Shown: piece after piece, positions 8,529 through 17,322 of the stretch
Position numbering within the stretch: position 1 is the stretch's first letter
Layout: each line of letters starts with the position of its first letter
From: Pseudomonadota bacterium
GTDB lineage: Bacteria; Pseudomonadota; Alphaproteobacteria; Rhizobiales; Devosiaceae
Direction of reading: 5' to 3'
NCBI GenBank assembly: GCA_023431205.1
Contig: JAEYXQ010000120.1
Span: 14,946 to 78,945 of the forward strand
Length of the DNA stretch: 64,000 nt
Made by a program: the position numbers and the translations under genes
Notes under the pieces: generated by a model
Databases searched by the model: none
What the model was told of the DNA's origin: nothing
What the model saw: the letters and a program-made list of their open reading frames with translations, nothing else

Positions 8529-9167
8529 CTAGCTAGGCCGTCGCGCAACGGCCGCGAGGAACTCTGCATAGGGGCCGCTGGTGGCACGGTCCAGCAGGCT
8601 CTCGAGGTCGGCAAGAGGCGTGCGGGACTCGTCCACCCGCAGGTCCAGCATGGGATAGGCCTCCCGCTCATAGACCTTCAACGCCGCCGAACCGGTGCCG
8701 CGGCGATCACCTCCAGCTGCCGCGCCGGCCTTCATCGCGGCAAGCAGGCGGACCCCGAACGCACCAGGGGTCGCGAAGGCCGACAGCATCGCCTTCAGCA
8801 CGGCCTCGCCGACAAGGATATTGCCCGCTACGGCCACGCCGTCTCCGAGCACATGGCCGGCAAATCCCTCGCACAGAGACCCGGTCCAGCCTGCCGTCCG
8901 CCCTTGGCTATCGACGGCAACGATCTGCCGGCGCTCCCGCTCGCTATCGCGACGCAGCGCAACTTCCATCGCTTGCTCGATGGGCGCGTCGCCCAGCTCT
9001 TGCAGCAGGTCAACCGCCAGGTAGGCGTTGGTCATGGCCTGCGTCGCGATCGTACCCACGCCAGCCAGACCATGCGGCACCAGCCAGCCGACGAACGGTC
9101 CGGCAGTTGCCGTGGCGACACCAAGTGCGCCGGTATCGGGATCTCGAGCCACGATCGAGAAGGTCAT
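8529..9167 (-). CDS. DUF1028 family protein (putative Ntn-hydrolase-like)
   Basis: This 212-residue protein matches the DUF1028 pattern: start MTFSIVARDP, then the GALGVATAT, TQAMTN and NILVGE segments. The family has an Ntn-hydrolase-like fold and is often encoded beside peptide transporters and peptidases, but its reaction is not established. Here it is divergent from a peptide-uptake operon that ends in an M42 peptidase, which fits a role in peptide or amide breakdown. The start at 9167 has AGAGGA eight bases upstream; an earlier in-frame start at 9221 would lie inside the shared operator. Confidence 0.87.
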   Translation of the reverse strand: MTFSIVARDPDTGALGVATATAGPFVGWLVPHGLAGVGTIATQAMTNAYLAVDLLQELGDAPIEQAMEVALRRDSERERRQIVAVDSQGRTAGWTGSLCEGFAGHVLGDGVAVAGNILVGEAVLKAMLSAFATPGAFGVRLLAAMKAGAAAGGDRRGTGSAALKVYEREAYPMLDLRVDESRTPLADLESLLDRATSGPYAEFLAAVARRPS

Positions 9168-9186
9168 GGGCGTTCCTCTTGATCGG

Positions 9187-9236
9187 AATTCATCAGCATC
9201 AATTGGGATTGTCACTCCCATTTATGCTGATAAATT
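9187..9236. promoter_or_regulatory. Nested inverted repeat in the divergent DUF1028 / peptide-operon promoter (candidate GntR operator)
   Basis: The outer arms are AATT (9187-9190, 9233-9236) and ATCAGCAT (9192-9199) with ATGCTGAT (9224-9231). The inner arms are TGGGA (9204-9208) with TCCCA (9216-9220). The inner part resembles the AATTGG-type operators bound by FCD-class GntR regulators, and such a regulator is encoded in the operon at 14445. Assignment to that regulator is inference. Confidence 0.6.
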
Positions 9237-9298
9237 CACTCCAAGCCTTTTGTCACGGTTGGAGCCGGTCGGCAACGGGCAGGGAACAGGAGGAACTC

Positions 9299-10864
9299 AT
9301 GAAGCTGAAGTGGACGGGCTTGGCCCCGCTGATGCTGGCCACCGCACTGGCGCTCGTCGCGCCGGCAATCGGTCAGACGCCGCCCAACGTGCTGGTGGTC
9401 GGCCAGATTGCCGAACCGGCATCGCTTGATCCGCATGTGTCGACCGCATCCAACGACTTCCGCATCGCCGTAAACGTCTACGATGGGCTCGTGCGAAACA
9501 CGCCCGGCACGCTCGAGATCGAGCCCGCGCTGGCGACCGACTGGACCATCTCCGACGATGGGCTGGAATACACCTTCAACCTGCGCGAGGGCGTGACCTT
9601 CCACGACGGCACCCCGTTCAATGCCGAGGCGGTGAAGTTCAACTTCGACCGCATGCTGGACGAGAACCATCCCTTCGCATCCACGGGCCCGTTCCCGCTC
9701 GCCTTCTTCTTCTCCTCGATCGAGAACGTCGAAGTTGTCGATGACCTGACGGTCAAGTTCACCCTCAACGAGCCCTTCGCGCCGCTGATGTCGAACCTGG
9801 CCTCCCCGTCGGGGCTGATCGTCTCTCCTGCCGCCGTGGAACAGCACGGCGCCGACTACGGCCGCAATCCGGTCGGCACCGGACCGTTCAAGTTCGAGGA
9901 GTGGCAGTCCAACACCCGCGTTGTGGTGTCGCGCAACGAGGACTACTGGGATGGTCCGGCGCCACTCGAGGCGGTGATCTTCCGCCCGATCGCAGACGCC
10001 AACACGCGCGTCGCCGAAATGCTCTCAGGCGGCATTGACGTCCTGCTCGAAACCCCGCCCGACAACGTTGCCCAGTTCCGCGATGATGCGAACTTCCAGC
10101 TCAAGGAGGCCGTCGGCCCCCATGTCTGGTACGTGATGCTCAACGCCAAGGAAGGCCCGTTCGCCGACAAGCTGGTGCGGCAGGCCGTCAACTACGCGGT
10201 CAACAAGGAAAGCCTCGTCAACGACGTGCTGCAGGGGACGGCCGACGTATCAGCCGGACCAATCCCACCAGCCTTCAACTGGGCCTACAACGAAGACGTC
10301 GACCCCTATCCCTACGATCCCGAAAAGGCAAAGGAACTCCTCGCCCAAGCAGGTGCCGAGGGTGCGAGCCTGACCTTCCTCGTCACCGAAGGCGGATCCG
10401 GCATGCTCGATCCGGTACCGATGGGCACCGCCATCCAGGCCGACTTGGCGGCGGTGGGGCTCGATGTCGAAATCCAGACCTACGAGTGGAACACCTTCCT
10501 CTCCGAGGTGAACCCTGGCCTGGAAGGGAAGGCGGACATGGCCGAGATGGCCTGGATGACCACCGACCCCGACACGCTGCCCTTCCTGACGCTGCGCACC
10601 GCGGCCTTCCCCGATCAGGGTGGCTTCAACTCCAGCTACTACTCCAACCCTGAAGTGGACGCCTTGCTCGATCAGGCGCGCGTCTCCACCGACCCTGAAG
10701 AACGCGGCGAGCTTTACCGGCAGGTTCAGGCCATTGTGCACGAGGATGCACCGTGGCTGTTCGTCGCTAACTGGAAGCAGAATGCCGTGGTTACGGCTGC
10801 CGTCGGCGAGTTCGAACTCCAGCCCGACTTCAGCCTGGTGCTCCGCGACGTGACCAAGCAGTAG
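9299..10864 (+). CDS. Peptide ABC transporter substrate-binding protein (DppA/OppA family)
   Basis: This 521-residue secreted protein should capture peptides (or related compounds) in the periplasm. The N-terminus is a Sec signal (KLKW, then a hydrophobic core ending AIGQ). Typical family-5 features follow: EPASLDPH, LEIEPALATDW, LREGVTFHDGTPFNAEAVKFN, NPVGTGPF and the KLVRQAVNYAVNKE segment. The start has AGGAGG five bases upstream; longer open frames run back through the divergent operator and are rejected. It is the first gene of the peptide-uptake operon. Other ligands of this family (nickel, opines, sugars) cannot be excluded, but the downstream peptidase favours peptides. Confidence 0.9.
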   Translation: MKLKWTGLAPLMLATALALVAPAIGQTPPNVLVVGQIAEPASLDPHVSTASNDFRIAVNVYDGLVRNTPGTLEIEPALATDWTISDDGLEYTFNLREGVTFHDGTPFNAEAVKFNFDRMLDENHPFASTGPFPLAFFFSSIENVEVVDDLTVKFTLNEPFAPLMSNLASPSGLIVSPAAVEQHGADYGRNPVGTGPFKFEEWQSNTRVVVSRNEDYWDGPAPLEAVIFRPIADANTRVAEMLSGGIDVLLETPPDNVAQFRDDANFQLKEAVGPHVWYVMLNAKEGPFADKLVRQAVNYAVNKESLVNDVLQGTADVSAGPIPPAFNWAYNEDVDPYPYDPEKAKELLAQAGAEGASLTFLVTEGGSGMLDPVPMGTAIQADLAAVGLDVEIQTYEWNTFLSEVNPGLEGKADMAEMAWMTTDPDTLPFLTLRTAAFPDQGGFNSSYYSNPEVDALLDQARVSTDPEERGELYRQVQAIVHEDAPWLFVANWKQNAVVTAAVGEFELQPDFSLVLRDVTKQ

Positions 10865-10872
10865 CATCGGTT

Positions 10873-10896
10873 CAGGGCCGGCTGTGGTTGGCCCTG
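10873..10896 (+). promoter_or_regulatory. Intercistronic hairpin between binding protein and DppB-like permease
   Basis: The 7-bp stem CAGGGCC (10873-10879) / GGCCCTG (10890-10896) lies nine bases after the binding-protein stop and is followed by TTCT. Probable role: mRNA stabilisation or partial attenuation, by analogy with other binding-protein operons. Confidence 0.45.
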
Positions 10897-10917
10897 TTCT
10901 CCTCTCAGGAGGCGGCA

Positions 10918-11865
10918 ATGGGCAGCTATATCGGTAAGCGCCTCTTGGCAGCTATCCCGGTGATCCTGGGATTGTCGGTCATCGTCTTCCTGGTGATGAA
11001 GCTCATCCCCGGCGACCCGGCCCAAGCCCTGCTTGGCTCCTATGCCACCCCCGACAACGTCGAGCGCATCAACCGCGCCCTGGGCCTCGACCGTTCCTGG
11101 CCCGAGCAATACTTCATCTGGATCGGCAACCTTCTGCAGGGTGACTTCGGTCGCTCCTACATCCTCAACCGCCCGGTGCTGGATGAAGTGCTGGAGCGCT
11201 TCGGCGCCACGCTGGTGCTGGCGGGGGCCGCCCTGGTCATCTGTTCCGTTCTTGGCATCCTCGCCGGCGTCGCCTCTGCGGTGCGCCAGTTCGGCTGGAC
11301 CGACCGCATCGTCACCTTCTTCGTGCTGATCGGCATCTCCATGCCCGCCTTCTGGCTGGGCCTGATCTTCATCCTCCTGTTCGCCGTGCAGTGGCGGCTG
11401 CTGCCCGCTTCCGGCATGTACGCCGTCTACGGAGGCGGGGACCTGCCCGATCTCCTGCTGCACCTGATCCTGCCTGCGACCACCCTCGCCATCGTCGCTA
11501 CGGGCGTTGTGGCCCGCCTCACCCGCGCGGCGATGCTTGAGGTGCTTCGCCAGGATTTCGTCCGCACCGCCCGAGCCAAGGGGCTGAAGGAAGGCGCCGT
11601 GATCTGGCGGCATGCCTTCCGCGCCGCGCTGGTATCGGTCATTCCGGTGCTCGGCATCCAGGCCGGCTTCGTGCTGGGCGGCGCCGTCTATATCGAAACC
11701 GTGTTCCAGTGGCCGGGCCTTGGCCAGATGCTGGTGAAGGCCGTATCCACCCGGGACCTCCTGCTGGTGCAGGGCGGGGTGCTGGTCGCCGCCACGGTCT
11801 ATGTCCTCGTCAACCTCCTGGCCGACGTCGCCCAGGCCATGCTCGATCCGAGGCTCAAGGGATGA
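10918..11865 (+). CDS. Peptide ABC transporter permease, DppB type
   Basis: This 315-residue inner-membrane subunit has the DppB layout: a first membrane helix (RLLAAIPVILGLSVIVFLVM), the conserved periplasmic IPGDPA motif, about five further helices, an EAA-type loop in the region DFVRTARAKGLKEGAVIWRHA, and the C-terminal DPRLKG. ATG at 10918 is preceded by AGGAGG at 10907-10912. A TTG at 10888 would add ten unconserved residues. It pairs with the permease half of the next gene, which it overlaps by ATGA. Confidence 0.93.
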   Translation: MGSYIGKRLLAAIPVILGLSVIVFLVMKLIPGDPAQALLGSYATPDNVERINRALGLDRSWPEQYFIWIGNLLQGDFGRSYILNRPVLDEVLERFGATLVLAGAALVICSVLGILAGVASAVRQFGWTDRIVTFFVLIGISMPAFWLGLIFILLFAVQWRLLPASGMYAVYGGGDLPDLLLHLILPATTLAIVATGVVARLTRAAMLEVLRQDFVRTARAKGLKEGAVIWRHAFRAALVSVIPVLGIQAGFVLGGAVYIETVFQWPGLGQMLVKAVSTRDLLLVQGGVLVAATVYVLVNLLADVAQAMLDPRLKG

Positions 11866-13643
11866 CGGACACTGCGCTTCCACTCGCCCCACCGCGCCGC
11901 CGCAGCAACTGGCAGTTGCTGATGGCCAACCGACTCGCGGCGGCCGGCCTGTTCATCCTCGGCTTCGTGGTGCTTCTTGCTGTACTGGCGCCAGTCCTGC
12001 CGCTGCCCAATCCCGACATCACCGACCAGCCAAACCGCCTGCTGCCGCCACTGAGCGGCGGGCACCTGCTCGGCACTGATCATCTCGGCCGTGACATCCT
12101 CGCCCGCCTGATCTGGGGCACGCAGGTGTCGCTGATCGTCGGCGTCAGCGCCACGGCCATTGCGGCGCTGGTCGGCTCGATCATCGGCCTCGTTGCCGGC
12201 TATGCCCGCGGCGCCACCGACACGCTTCTGATGCGGTTCGTGGATATGCTGATGGCCTTTCCCTATATCCTCCTGGCGATAGCCATCGTCGCGGCCCTCG
12301 GGCCGGGGCTGCTCAATGCCCTCTACGCCATTGCCATCGTCAACATTCCGTTCTTTGCCCGCAACATCCGCGGCGTCACCGTCTCCATCCGCAATCGCGA
12401 ATTCGTCGATGCTGCGCGCCTGTCGGGCGAGGGCGACGTGGCCATCCTGTTCACCGAGGTGCTGCCGAACGTCCTGCCGGTGATCGTCATCACCATGTCC
12501 ACCACTGTTGGCTGGATGATCCTCGAAACGGCCGGCCTGTCCTTCCTCGGTCTTGGGGCCCAGCCGCCAACGTCCGACCTCGGCTCCATGCTCGGCCAGG
12601 CGCGGGCGCAGATCTTTACCGCCCCGCACGCCTCGATCATCCCCGGGGTCATGATCTTCATCCTGGTGATGAGCATCAACCTTCTCGGCGACGGCATCCG
12701 CGACGTGCTCGACCCGCGCCTGCGCTCCGGCTCGCTCGCCCGCCCGATGGCCGTCACCCAGATCCGCCGCGACAACCCGCCGCCCGCGATCCGTGAGAAC
12801 GCGCCGGCGCTGCTGGTCGAGCAGTTGTCCGCCGGCTTTGACGACTCCGGCCGCATCACGCCGGCCATCAGCGGCATCAGCTTCAGCCTCGACCGCGGCG
12901 AATGCTTTGGGCTGATCGGTGAAAGCGGCTCCGGCAAGTCGGTGACCGCCCTGTCGCTGATGGGCCTCGTGGCGTCCCCTCCTGGCGTGATCACCGGCGG
13001 CGCCGTCTACGTAGATGGCCACGACGTGCTCTCCATGAGCGAGAACCAGATCATCGCACTGCGCGGCGTCCGAGTGTCCTACGTGTTCCAGGACCCGCTC
13101 ACCACCTTGCACCCGCTCTACCGCGTCGGCGAGCAGGTCGCCGAGGCCATCCTCGCACACCGCCCCATCGGCCGCCGCGAGGCCGCCGAACGCGCTGTCG
13201 AGCTCATGGAGCAGGTCGGCATCCGCGATGCAAAGGCCCGCTCTCGCGCCTTGCCCCACGAACTCTCCGGTGGCCAGCGCCAGCGCATAGGCATCGCCAT
13301 GGCGCTCGCCAACGATCCCGACATCATCGTCGCCGATGAGCCCACCACCGCGCTGGACGTTACCGTACAGAAGCGCATCCTCGAGCTGTTGCAGGGCCTC
13401 CGCCGCGACAGGGGCCTGGCCCTGTTGCTGATCACTCACGACTTCGGGGTGGTCGCGGATGTCTGCGACCGCGTCGGCGTGATGAAGAATGGCGCCATCG
13501 TCGAGCAGGGCGCCACCGCCGACGTCCTCCGCAACCCAAAACACGACTACACGCGGCGCCTGATCGCCTGCGTTCCCGAGCTTGGTGAGGGCCACACCTT
13601 CCTCGACCGCGTCCGCCCGCTGATGGCGGAGGGCCGCGCATGA
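11862..13643 (+). CDS. DppC-DppD fusion: peptide ABC permease fused to its ATPase
   Basis: This 593-residue protein joins two subunits that are normally separate. Residues 1-300 are a DppC-type permease (LLGTDHLGRDILARLIWGT, EAA-loop region REFVDAARLSGEGD, DVLDPRLR). Residues about 315-593 are a complete ABC ATPase: Walker A GESGSGKS at 353-360, Q410, signature LSGGQ at 468-472, Walker B ending DEP at 492-494, and switch H526. The junction PMAVTQIRRDNPPPAIRENA is a short Pro-rich linker. The start overlaps the DppB stop as ATGA, and the stop overlaps the DppF start the same way. The ATPase half is thus tethered to the membrane at one copy per permease. Confidence 0.93.
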   Translation: MTDTALPLAPPRRRSNWQLLMANRLAAAGLFILGFVVLLAVLAPVLPLPNPDITDQPNRLLPPLSGGHLLGTDHLGRDILARLIWGTQVSLIVGVSATAIAALVGSIIGLVAGYARGATDTLLMRFVDMLMAFPYILLAIAIVAALGPGLLNALYAIAIVNIPFFARNIRGVTVSIRNREFVDAARLSGEGDVAILFTEVLPNVLPVIVITMSTTVGWMILETAGLSFLGLGAQPPTSDLGSMLGQARAQIFTAPHASIIPGVMIFILVMSINLLGDGIRDVLDPRLRSGSLARPMAVTQIRRDNPPPAIRENAPALLVEQLSAGFDDSGRITPAISGISFSLDRGECFGLIGESGSGKSVTALSLMGLVASPPGVITGGAVYVDGHDVLSMSENQIIALRGVRVSYVFQDPLTTLHPLYRVGEQVAEAILAHRPIGRREAAERAVELMEQVGIRDAKARSRALPHELSGGQRQRIGIAMALANDPDIIVADEPTTALDVTVQKRILELLQGLRRDRGLALLLITHDFGVVADVCDRVGVMKNGAIVEQGATADVLRNPKHDYTRRLIACVPELGEGHTFLDRVRPLMAEGRA

Positions 13644-14440
13644 GCGACGCAGCGATCGAGATGCGGGGACTGGTGAAGCGCTTCGGCGGCGGCCGCAGCC
13701 TGTTTGGCCGCGAGGCAGCGGTGGTCCACGCCGTTCGCGGCGTCACCCTCAAGCTGGCCCGCGGTGAAACCCTCGGCATCGTCGGTGAAAGCGGCTCCGG
13801 CAAATCCACCTTGGCGCGCATGCTGGTGGGGCTGGAGCGTCCCACCGACGGAACCATGGTGATTGACGGGCAGGACTGGGCCGATCTGGCCCGTGCCGGC
13901 AATCGCGCCTTCGGGCGCACCATCCAGTATGTCTTTCAGGACCCGGTCGCCTCTCTCAACCCGCGAAAGACCATCAGCGACATCCTCGATGTGCCGTTGA
14001 AGCAGCTTCGTGGCTATGACCGACCGGACCGACAGGCGCGCAAGCGCGAACTCCTCGACGCGGTGCAGATGCCCGCCGGCACCCTGGAGCGCTTCCCTCA
14101 TGAGTTCTCGGGCGGGCAGGCGCAGCGTATTGCCATTGCCCGCAGCCTCGCCGCCGAAGCGCGCATCCTCGTCCTCGATGAGCCGGTGAGCGCCCTCGAT
14201 GTCTCGGTGCAGGCCCAGGTGCTGCTGCTCCTCGATGAACTGAAGCGCGAGCTTGGGCTCTCCTATCTCTTCATCAGCCACGATCTGGCGGTTGTGGAGG
14301 CCATCTCCGACCGCGTGGCGGTTATGTATCTGGGCGAGGTGGTGGAGGAGGGGCCCGCGGCGCAGCTTTTCGCCAGCCCCCGGCATGACTATACACGCGA
14401 CCTGATCGCGGCTGCGCCGCGCCTCGCGACCACCGGATGA
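13640..14440 (+). CDS. Peptide ABC transporter ATP-binding protein, DppF type
   Basis: This 266-residue ATPase energises the peptide importer together with the fused ATPase upstream. It has Walker A GESGSGKST (about residues 49-57), a Q-loop in QYVFQDPVASLNPR, signature FSGGQAQR, Walker B ILVLDEP and switch ISHD. The Dpp/Opp-type ASLNPR after the Q-loop is diagnostic of this subfamily. The conserved C-terminal peptide-transporter extension is short, ending after DYTRDLIAAAP. The ATG overlaps the preceding stop as ATGA. Confidence 0.93.
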   Translation: MSDAAIEMRGLVKRFGGGRSLFGREAAVVHAVRGVTLKLARGETLGIVGESGSGKSTLARMLVGLERPTDGTMVIDGQDWADLARAGNRAFGRTIQYVFQDPVASLNPRKTISDILDVPLKQLRGYDRPDRQARKRELLDAVQMPAGTLERFPHEFSGGQAQRIAIARSLAAEARILVLDEPVSALDVSVQAQVLLLLDELKRELGLSYLFISHDLAVVEAISDRVAVMYLGEVVEEGPAAQLFASPRHDYTRDLIAAAPRLATTG

Positions 14441-14444
14441 TCTG

Positions 14445-15251
14445 ATGACCGCTGTTACCGCCCCGCCGCCTGCCGGCCAGCCCCGCCGGAAGCGGACCGA
14501 CGAGATCGTCGATGCGCTCAAGCGCATGATCGTTGACCATGGCCTCGGGCCGGGCGATCGCCTGCCGCAGGAACGCGAGTTGATGGCTCAGTTCGCCGCC
14601 AGCAAGGGGACGGTGCGCGAGGCCCTCAAGGCGCTCGAAGTGCAGGGGCTCATCAGCGTCCGCACCGGCCCCGGTGGCGGCGCCTTCATCGAGCGGATGG
14701 GGGAGGGGCGAGCGATGAGCCTGCTCTCCAACTTCCTGTTCGCCAAGAACCTGTCGATCGCCAACATCTACGAAATGCGCAAGGCGCTCGAGCCGCTGGT
14801 CGCCGCCAGCGCCACTGCCCACATCGACGTCGCCGGCCTCGCCCGGCTCGAAGCCATCATCGCCATCTACGACCATGAACCCGCCGATGCCCAGGAGCGC
14901 TGGACGCAGCGCATGGCCGAACTCGACTTCCACAGCGTCGTGGCTGAATATTCCGACAACCCGATCCTTGCTTTCACCTGTCGTTTCCTCCAGCGGCTGC
15001 TCAAGGACCTGACCGTCGCTCAAGACATCTACGTTCAGCCCGAACCGGTTCAGCGCCAGAGCGGCATTCAGCACCAGCGCGACCTCATCGCCGCCATGCG
15101 CCGGCGCGATGCCGCTGCGGCACAAGCGATCCTGGCCGAGCACATGATCGAGGCCGAGCAGCACATGCTAGGCCTGCAGGCAAAGCTGCACGATCGCTTT
15201 CTGGTGGATACCGAGCAACCTGTACGCACAAGACGCCGGCGGACCGCATGA
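14445..15251 (+). CDS. GntR-family transcriptional regulator, FadR/FCD subfamily
   Basis: This 268-residue regulator has an N-terminal winged helix (about residues 17-85, with RLPQERELMAQFAASKGTVREA) and a C-terminal FCD domain (about 100-235, with ELDFHSVVAEYSDNPIL). It is co-transcribed with the peptide transporter (four bases after dppF) and overlaps the peptidase start by ATGA, so it probably controls this operon and the divergent DUF1028 gene through the inverted repeat at 9187-9236. The C-terminal tail is Arg-rich. The inducer is unknown. Confidence 0.92.
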   Translation: MTAVTAPPPAGQPRRKRTDEIVDALKRMIVDHGLGPGDRLPQERELMAQFAASKGTVREALKALEVQGLISVRTGPGGGAFIERMGEGRAMSLLSNFLFAKNLSIANIYEMRKALEPLVAASATAHIDVAGLARLEAIIAIYDHEPADAQERWTQRMAELDFHSVVAEYSDNPILAFTCRFLQRLLKDLTVAQDIYVQPEPVQRQSGIQHQRDLIAAMRRRDAAAAQAILAEHMIEAEQHMLGLQAKLHDRFLVDTEQPVRTRRRRTA

Positions 15252-16288
15252 TCGACCTCGACTACCTGCACGATCGCCTGAGGGAGTTGCTGCTCACGCC
15301 GAGCCCCGTCGGCATGACCGATCAGGCTGTAGCCCTTGTCGATGGATGGCTGCGCGAGCTTGGGCTCGAGCCCCGCTACACCAGGCGCGGCGTGCTCTAT
15401 GTCGAGCTTGGCGACGGGGCCCCCCGGCGTGCGGTCGCCGCTCACCTGGATACGCTCGGCGCCATGGTCACGGAACTCAAGGCCAATGGCCGCCTCTCCC
15501 TGCGCAACACGGGGACTTGGGCAGCCCGGTTCGCCGAGGGCGCCAGAGTCACCGTCTTCTCCGACAACGCAACTCATCGCGGCACCATCCTGCCGCTCAA
15601 GGCCGCGGGGCATCGGTTCAACACCGACGTCGACACGCAGCCTGCGGATTGGGACAACCTCGAAATCCGCATCGACGCCGAGTTGCAGAGCCGCGACGAC
15701 CTCGTTGCCGCCGGCTTCGATGTCGGCGACATGGTGGCCGTGGATGCCCAGCCGGAGCGGGTAGGGGGCTTCGTCGTCTCCCGTCATCTCGACGACAAGG
15801 CCGGGTGCGCCGTCATCCTCGCCGCGCTGAAGGCCATCGTCGAGAGTGGGAACGGCCCGGCTGTGCCCTGCCAGGTGATGTTCACCATCGCCGAGGAGAT
15901 CGGCATCGGCGGCACCCATGGCTTTGGTCCTGAGGTCGAGGAACTGGTGGCGATCGACAACGCCGTCACCGCGCCCAACCAGTCATCCCGCGATGATGCA
16001 GCGACCATTGCCATGCGTGACCGTCAGGGGCCGTTCGACGCCGCCGTGACCCGTCACCTGCTGTCGCTGTGCCAGCAACAAGACATCCCGCATGTCCGCG
16101 ATACCTTCCGGCACTACCGCTCCGACAGTGCCGCCGCGGTGGAGGCCGGCTGGGATCTGCGCGTCGGCCTCGCCTGCTTCTCGCTCGATAGTTCCCACGG
16201 CTGGGAGCGAACCCACGAGAAGTCGCTGCTGGCGCTTGCGCGTTTGGTGGTCGCCTATCTCCAAAGTGATCTGGCGGTGAAGCGCTGA
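15248..16288 (+). CDS. M42-type aminopeptidase / M20-M42 family metallohydrolase
   Basis: This 346-residue protein carries a full set of candidate ligands for a two-metal aminopeptidase: H66 and D68 (AAHLDT), D183 (HLDDKAG), the catalytic pair E216-E217 (AEEIGIGG), D237 and H323 (ERTHEKS). The apical domain between residues about 75 and 165 is as expected for M42 enzymes. It is cytoplasmic and lacks a signal peptide, so it should hydrolyse short peptides imported by the operon's transporter. The start overlaps the regulator stop as ATGA, so it is the last gene of a six-gene operon. Confidence 0.87.
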   Translation: MIDLDYLHDRLRELLLTPSPVGMTDQAVALVDGWLRELGLEPRYTRRGVLYVELGDGAPRRAVAAHLDTLGAMVTELKANGRLSLRNTGTWAARFAEGARVTVFSDNATHRGTILPLKAAGHRFNTDVDTQPADWDNLEIRIDAELQSRDDLVAAGFDVGDMVAVDAQPERVGGFVVSRHLDDKAGCAVILAALKAIVESGNGPAVPCQVMFTIAEEIGIGGTHGFGPEVEELVAIDNAVTAPNQSSRDDAATIAMRDRQGPFDAAVTRHLLSLCQQQDIPHVRDTFRHYRSDSAAAVEAGWDLRVGLACFSLDSSHGWERTHEKSLLALARLVVAYLQSDLAVKR

Positions 16289-16539
16289 ACTACAGGCATC
16301 CGCTCGCTAGACGCTGAGAGCAGGGATCAAACTGCGGTCTGGCCCAGAGGTCCGGTATGCGCAGCAGGCATTGACGTGGAGCTGGGCCTGTTCCACCGAT
16401 TGTCCGCGCCAGGCCTCGGTACCGACCTGGTCAACTGATCCACCGGCGCGGTCCGAGTGCTGCGCCGGCCAATGGCTAACCAGACTGCACTCCATTGACC
16501 GACACGTCCCTTGCCCCGGCGCCAGATGCGCCACAAACA

Positions 16540-17322
16540 ATGCCGGGTCGCCCCGTGGTCTCCATGCGGGAGGTGACCAAGCGGTTCTCCAATGCGGCCC
16601 TTGCCCTCAAGGGCATGTCGCTGGACGTCCACCAGGGAGAGTTCGTTTCCCTGCTTGGCCCCTCCGGTTGCGGCAAGTCCACCACCCTTCGCATCATCGC
16701 CGGGCTCGGCGTGCCGACCTCGGGGACCGTTGAATGGCCAAGTTCCGCCGTGAACGCCAGGGGGCTGCCCGAAGGTGACATCGGCTTCGTTTTTCAGGAG
16801 CCGACGCTGATGCCGTGGGCGACGGTGTTCGGCAACGTCCACCTACCCCTGAAGCTCCGCGGCCAGGGGAAGAGCGAGGCGCGCGACGCCGTCATGTCGG
16901 GCTTGGCCAGCGTAGGACTGGCAGACTCCGCCGACTCCTACCCGCGTGAATTGTCCGGCGGCATGAAGATGCGGGTGTCGATCGCCCGGGCCCTCGTGAC
17001 TCGCCCAAAACTCCTGTTGATGGATGAGCCCTTTGCGGCGCTCGACGAGATCACTCGTCAGAAGCTCAACGATGACGTGCTGCGGCTGTGGCGCGAGACC
17101 GGCATTACCGTGATTTTCGTCACGCACTCGGTGTTTGAAAGCGCCTTCCTCAGCGACCGCATCGTCGTGATGCGAGCCCGGCCCGGCCAGGTGCATGCCG
17201 ACCTGTCGGTCGGAACAAGCGGCGTGCGCGACGAGACCTACCGTGCCTCGGAGGAGTATCGCGCGACCATGGATCGCGTGTCCCGCGCCCTCCAGGACGC
17301 CATGTTGCTGGGGGCGCCATGA
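16540..17322 (+). CDS. ABC transporter ATP-binding protein, NitT/TauT family
   Basis: This 260-residue ATPase resembles SsuB/TauB: Walker A GPSGCGKST, Q-loop FVFQEPTLMPWATV, signature LSGGMKMR, Walker B LLLMDEPFAALDE and switch HSVFE. It overlaps the permease start by ATGA. The start is uncertain. ATG at 16540 begins MPGRPVVSMREV in line with the family, but neither it nor an in-frame TTG at 16495 has a good ribosome site. The 200 bases upstream hold no gene I recognise. The substrate may be an aromatic, sulfonate, pyrimidine or similar compound. Confidence 0.88.
   Translation: MPGRPVVSMREVTKRFSNAALALKGMSLDVHQGEFVSLLGPSGCGKSTTLRIIAGLGVPTSGTVEWPSSAVNARGLPEGDIGFVFQEPTLMPWATVFGNVHLPLKLRGQGKSEARDAVMSGLASVGLADSADSYPRELSGGMKMRVSIARALVTRPKLLLMDEPFAALDEITRQKLNDDVLRLWRETGITVIFVTHSVFESAFLSDRIVVMRARPGQVHADLSVGTSGVRDETYRASEEYRATMDRVSRALQDAMLLGAP

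Noticed and set aside
11799..13595. Open minus-strand frame of about 600 codons opposite the DppC-DppD fusion
   Set aside because: Composition is that of an antisense shadow, and the plus strand has all ABC motifs.
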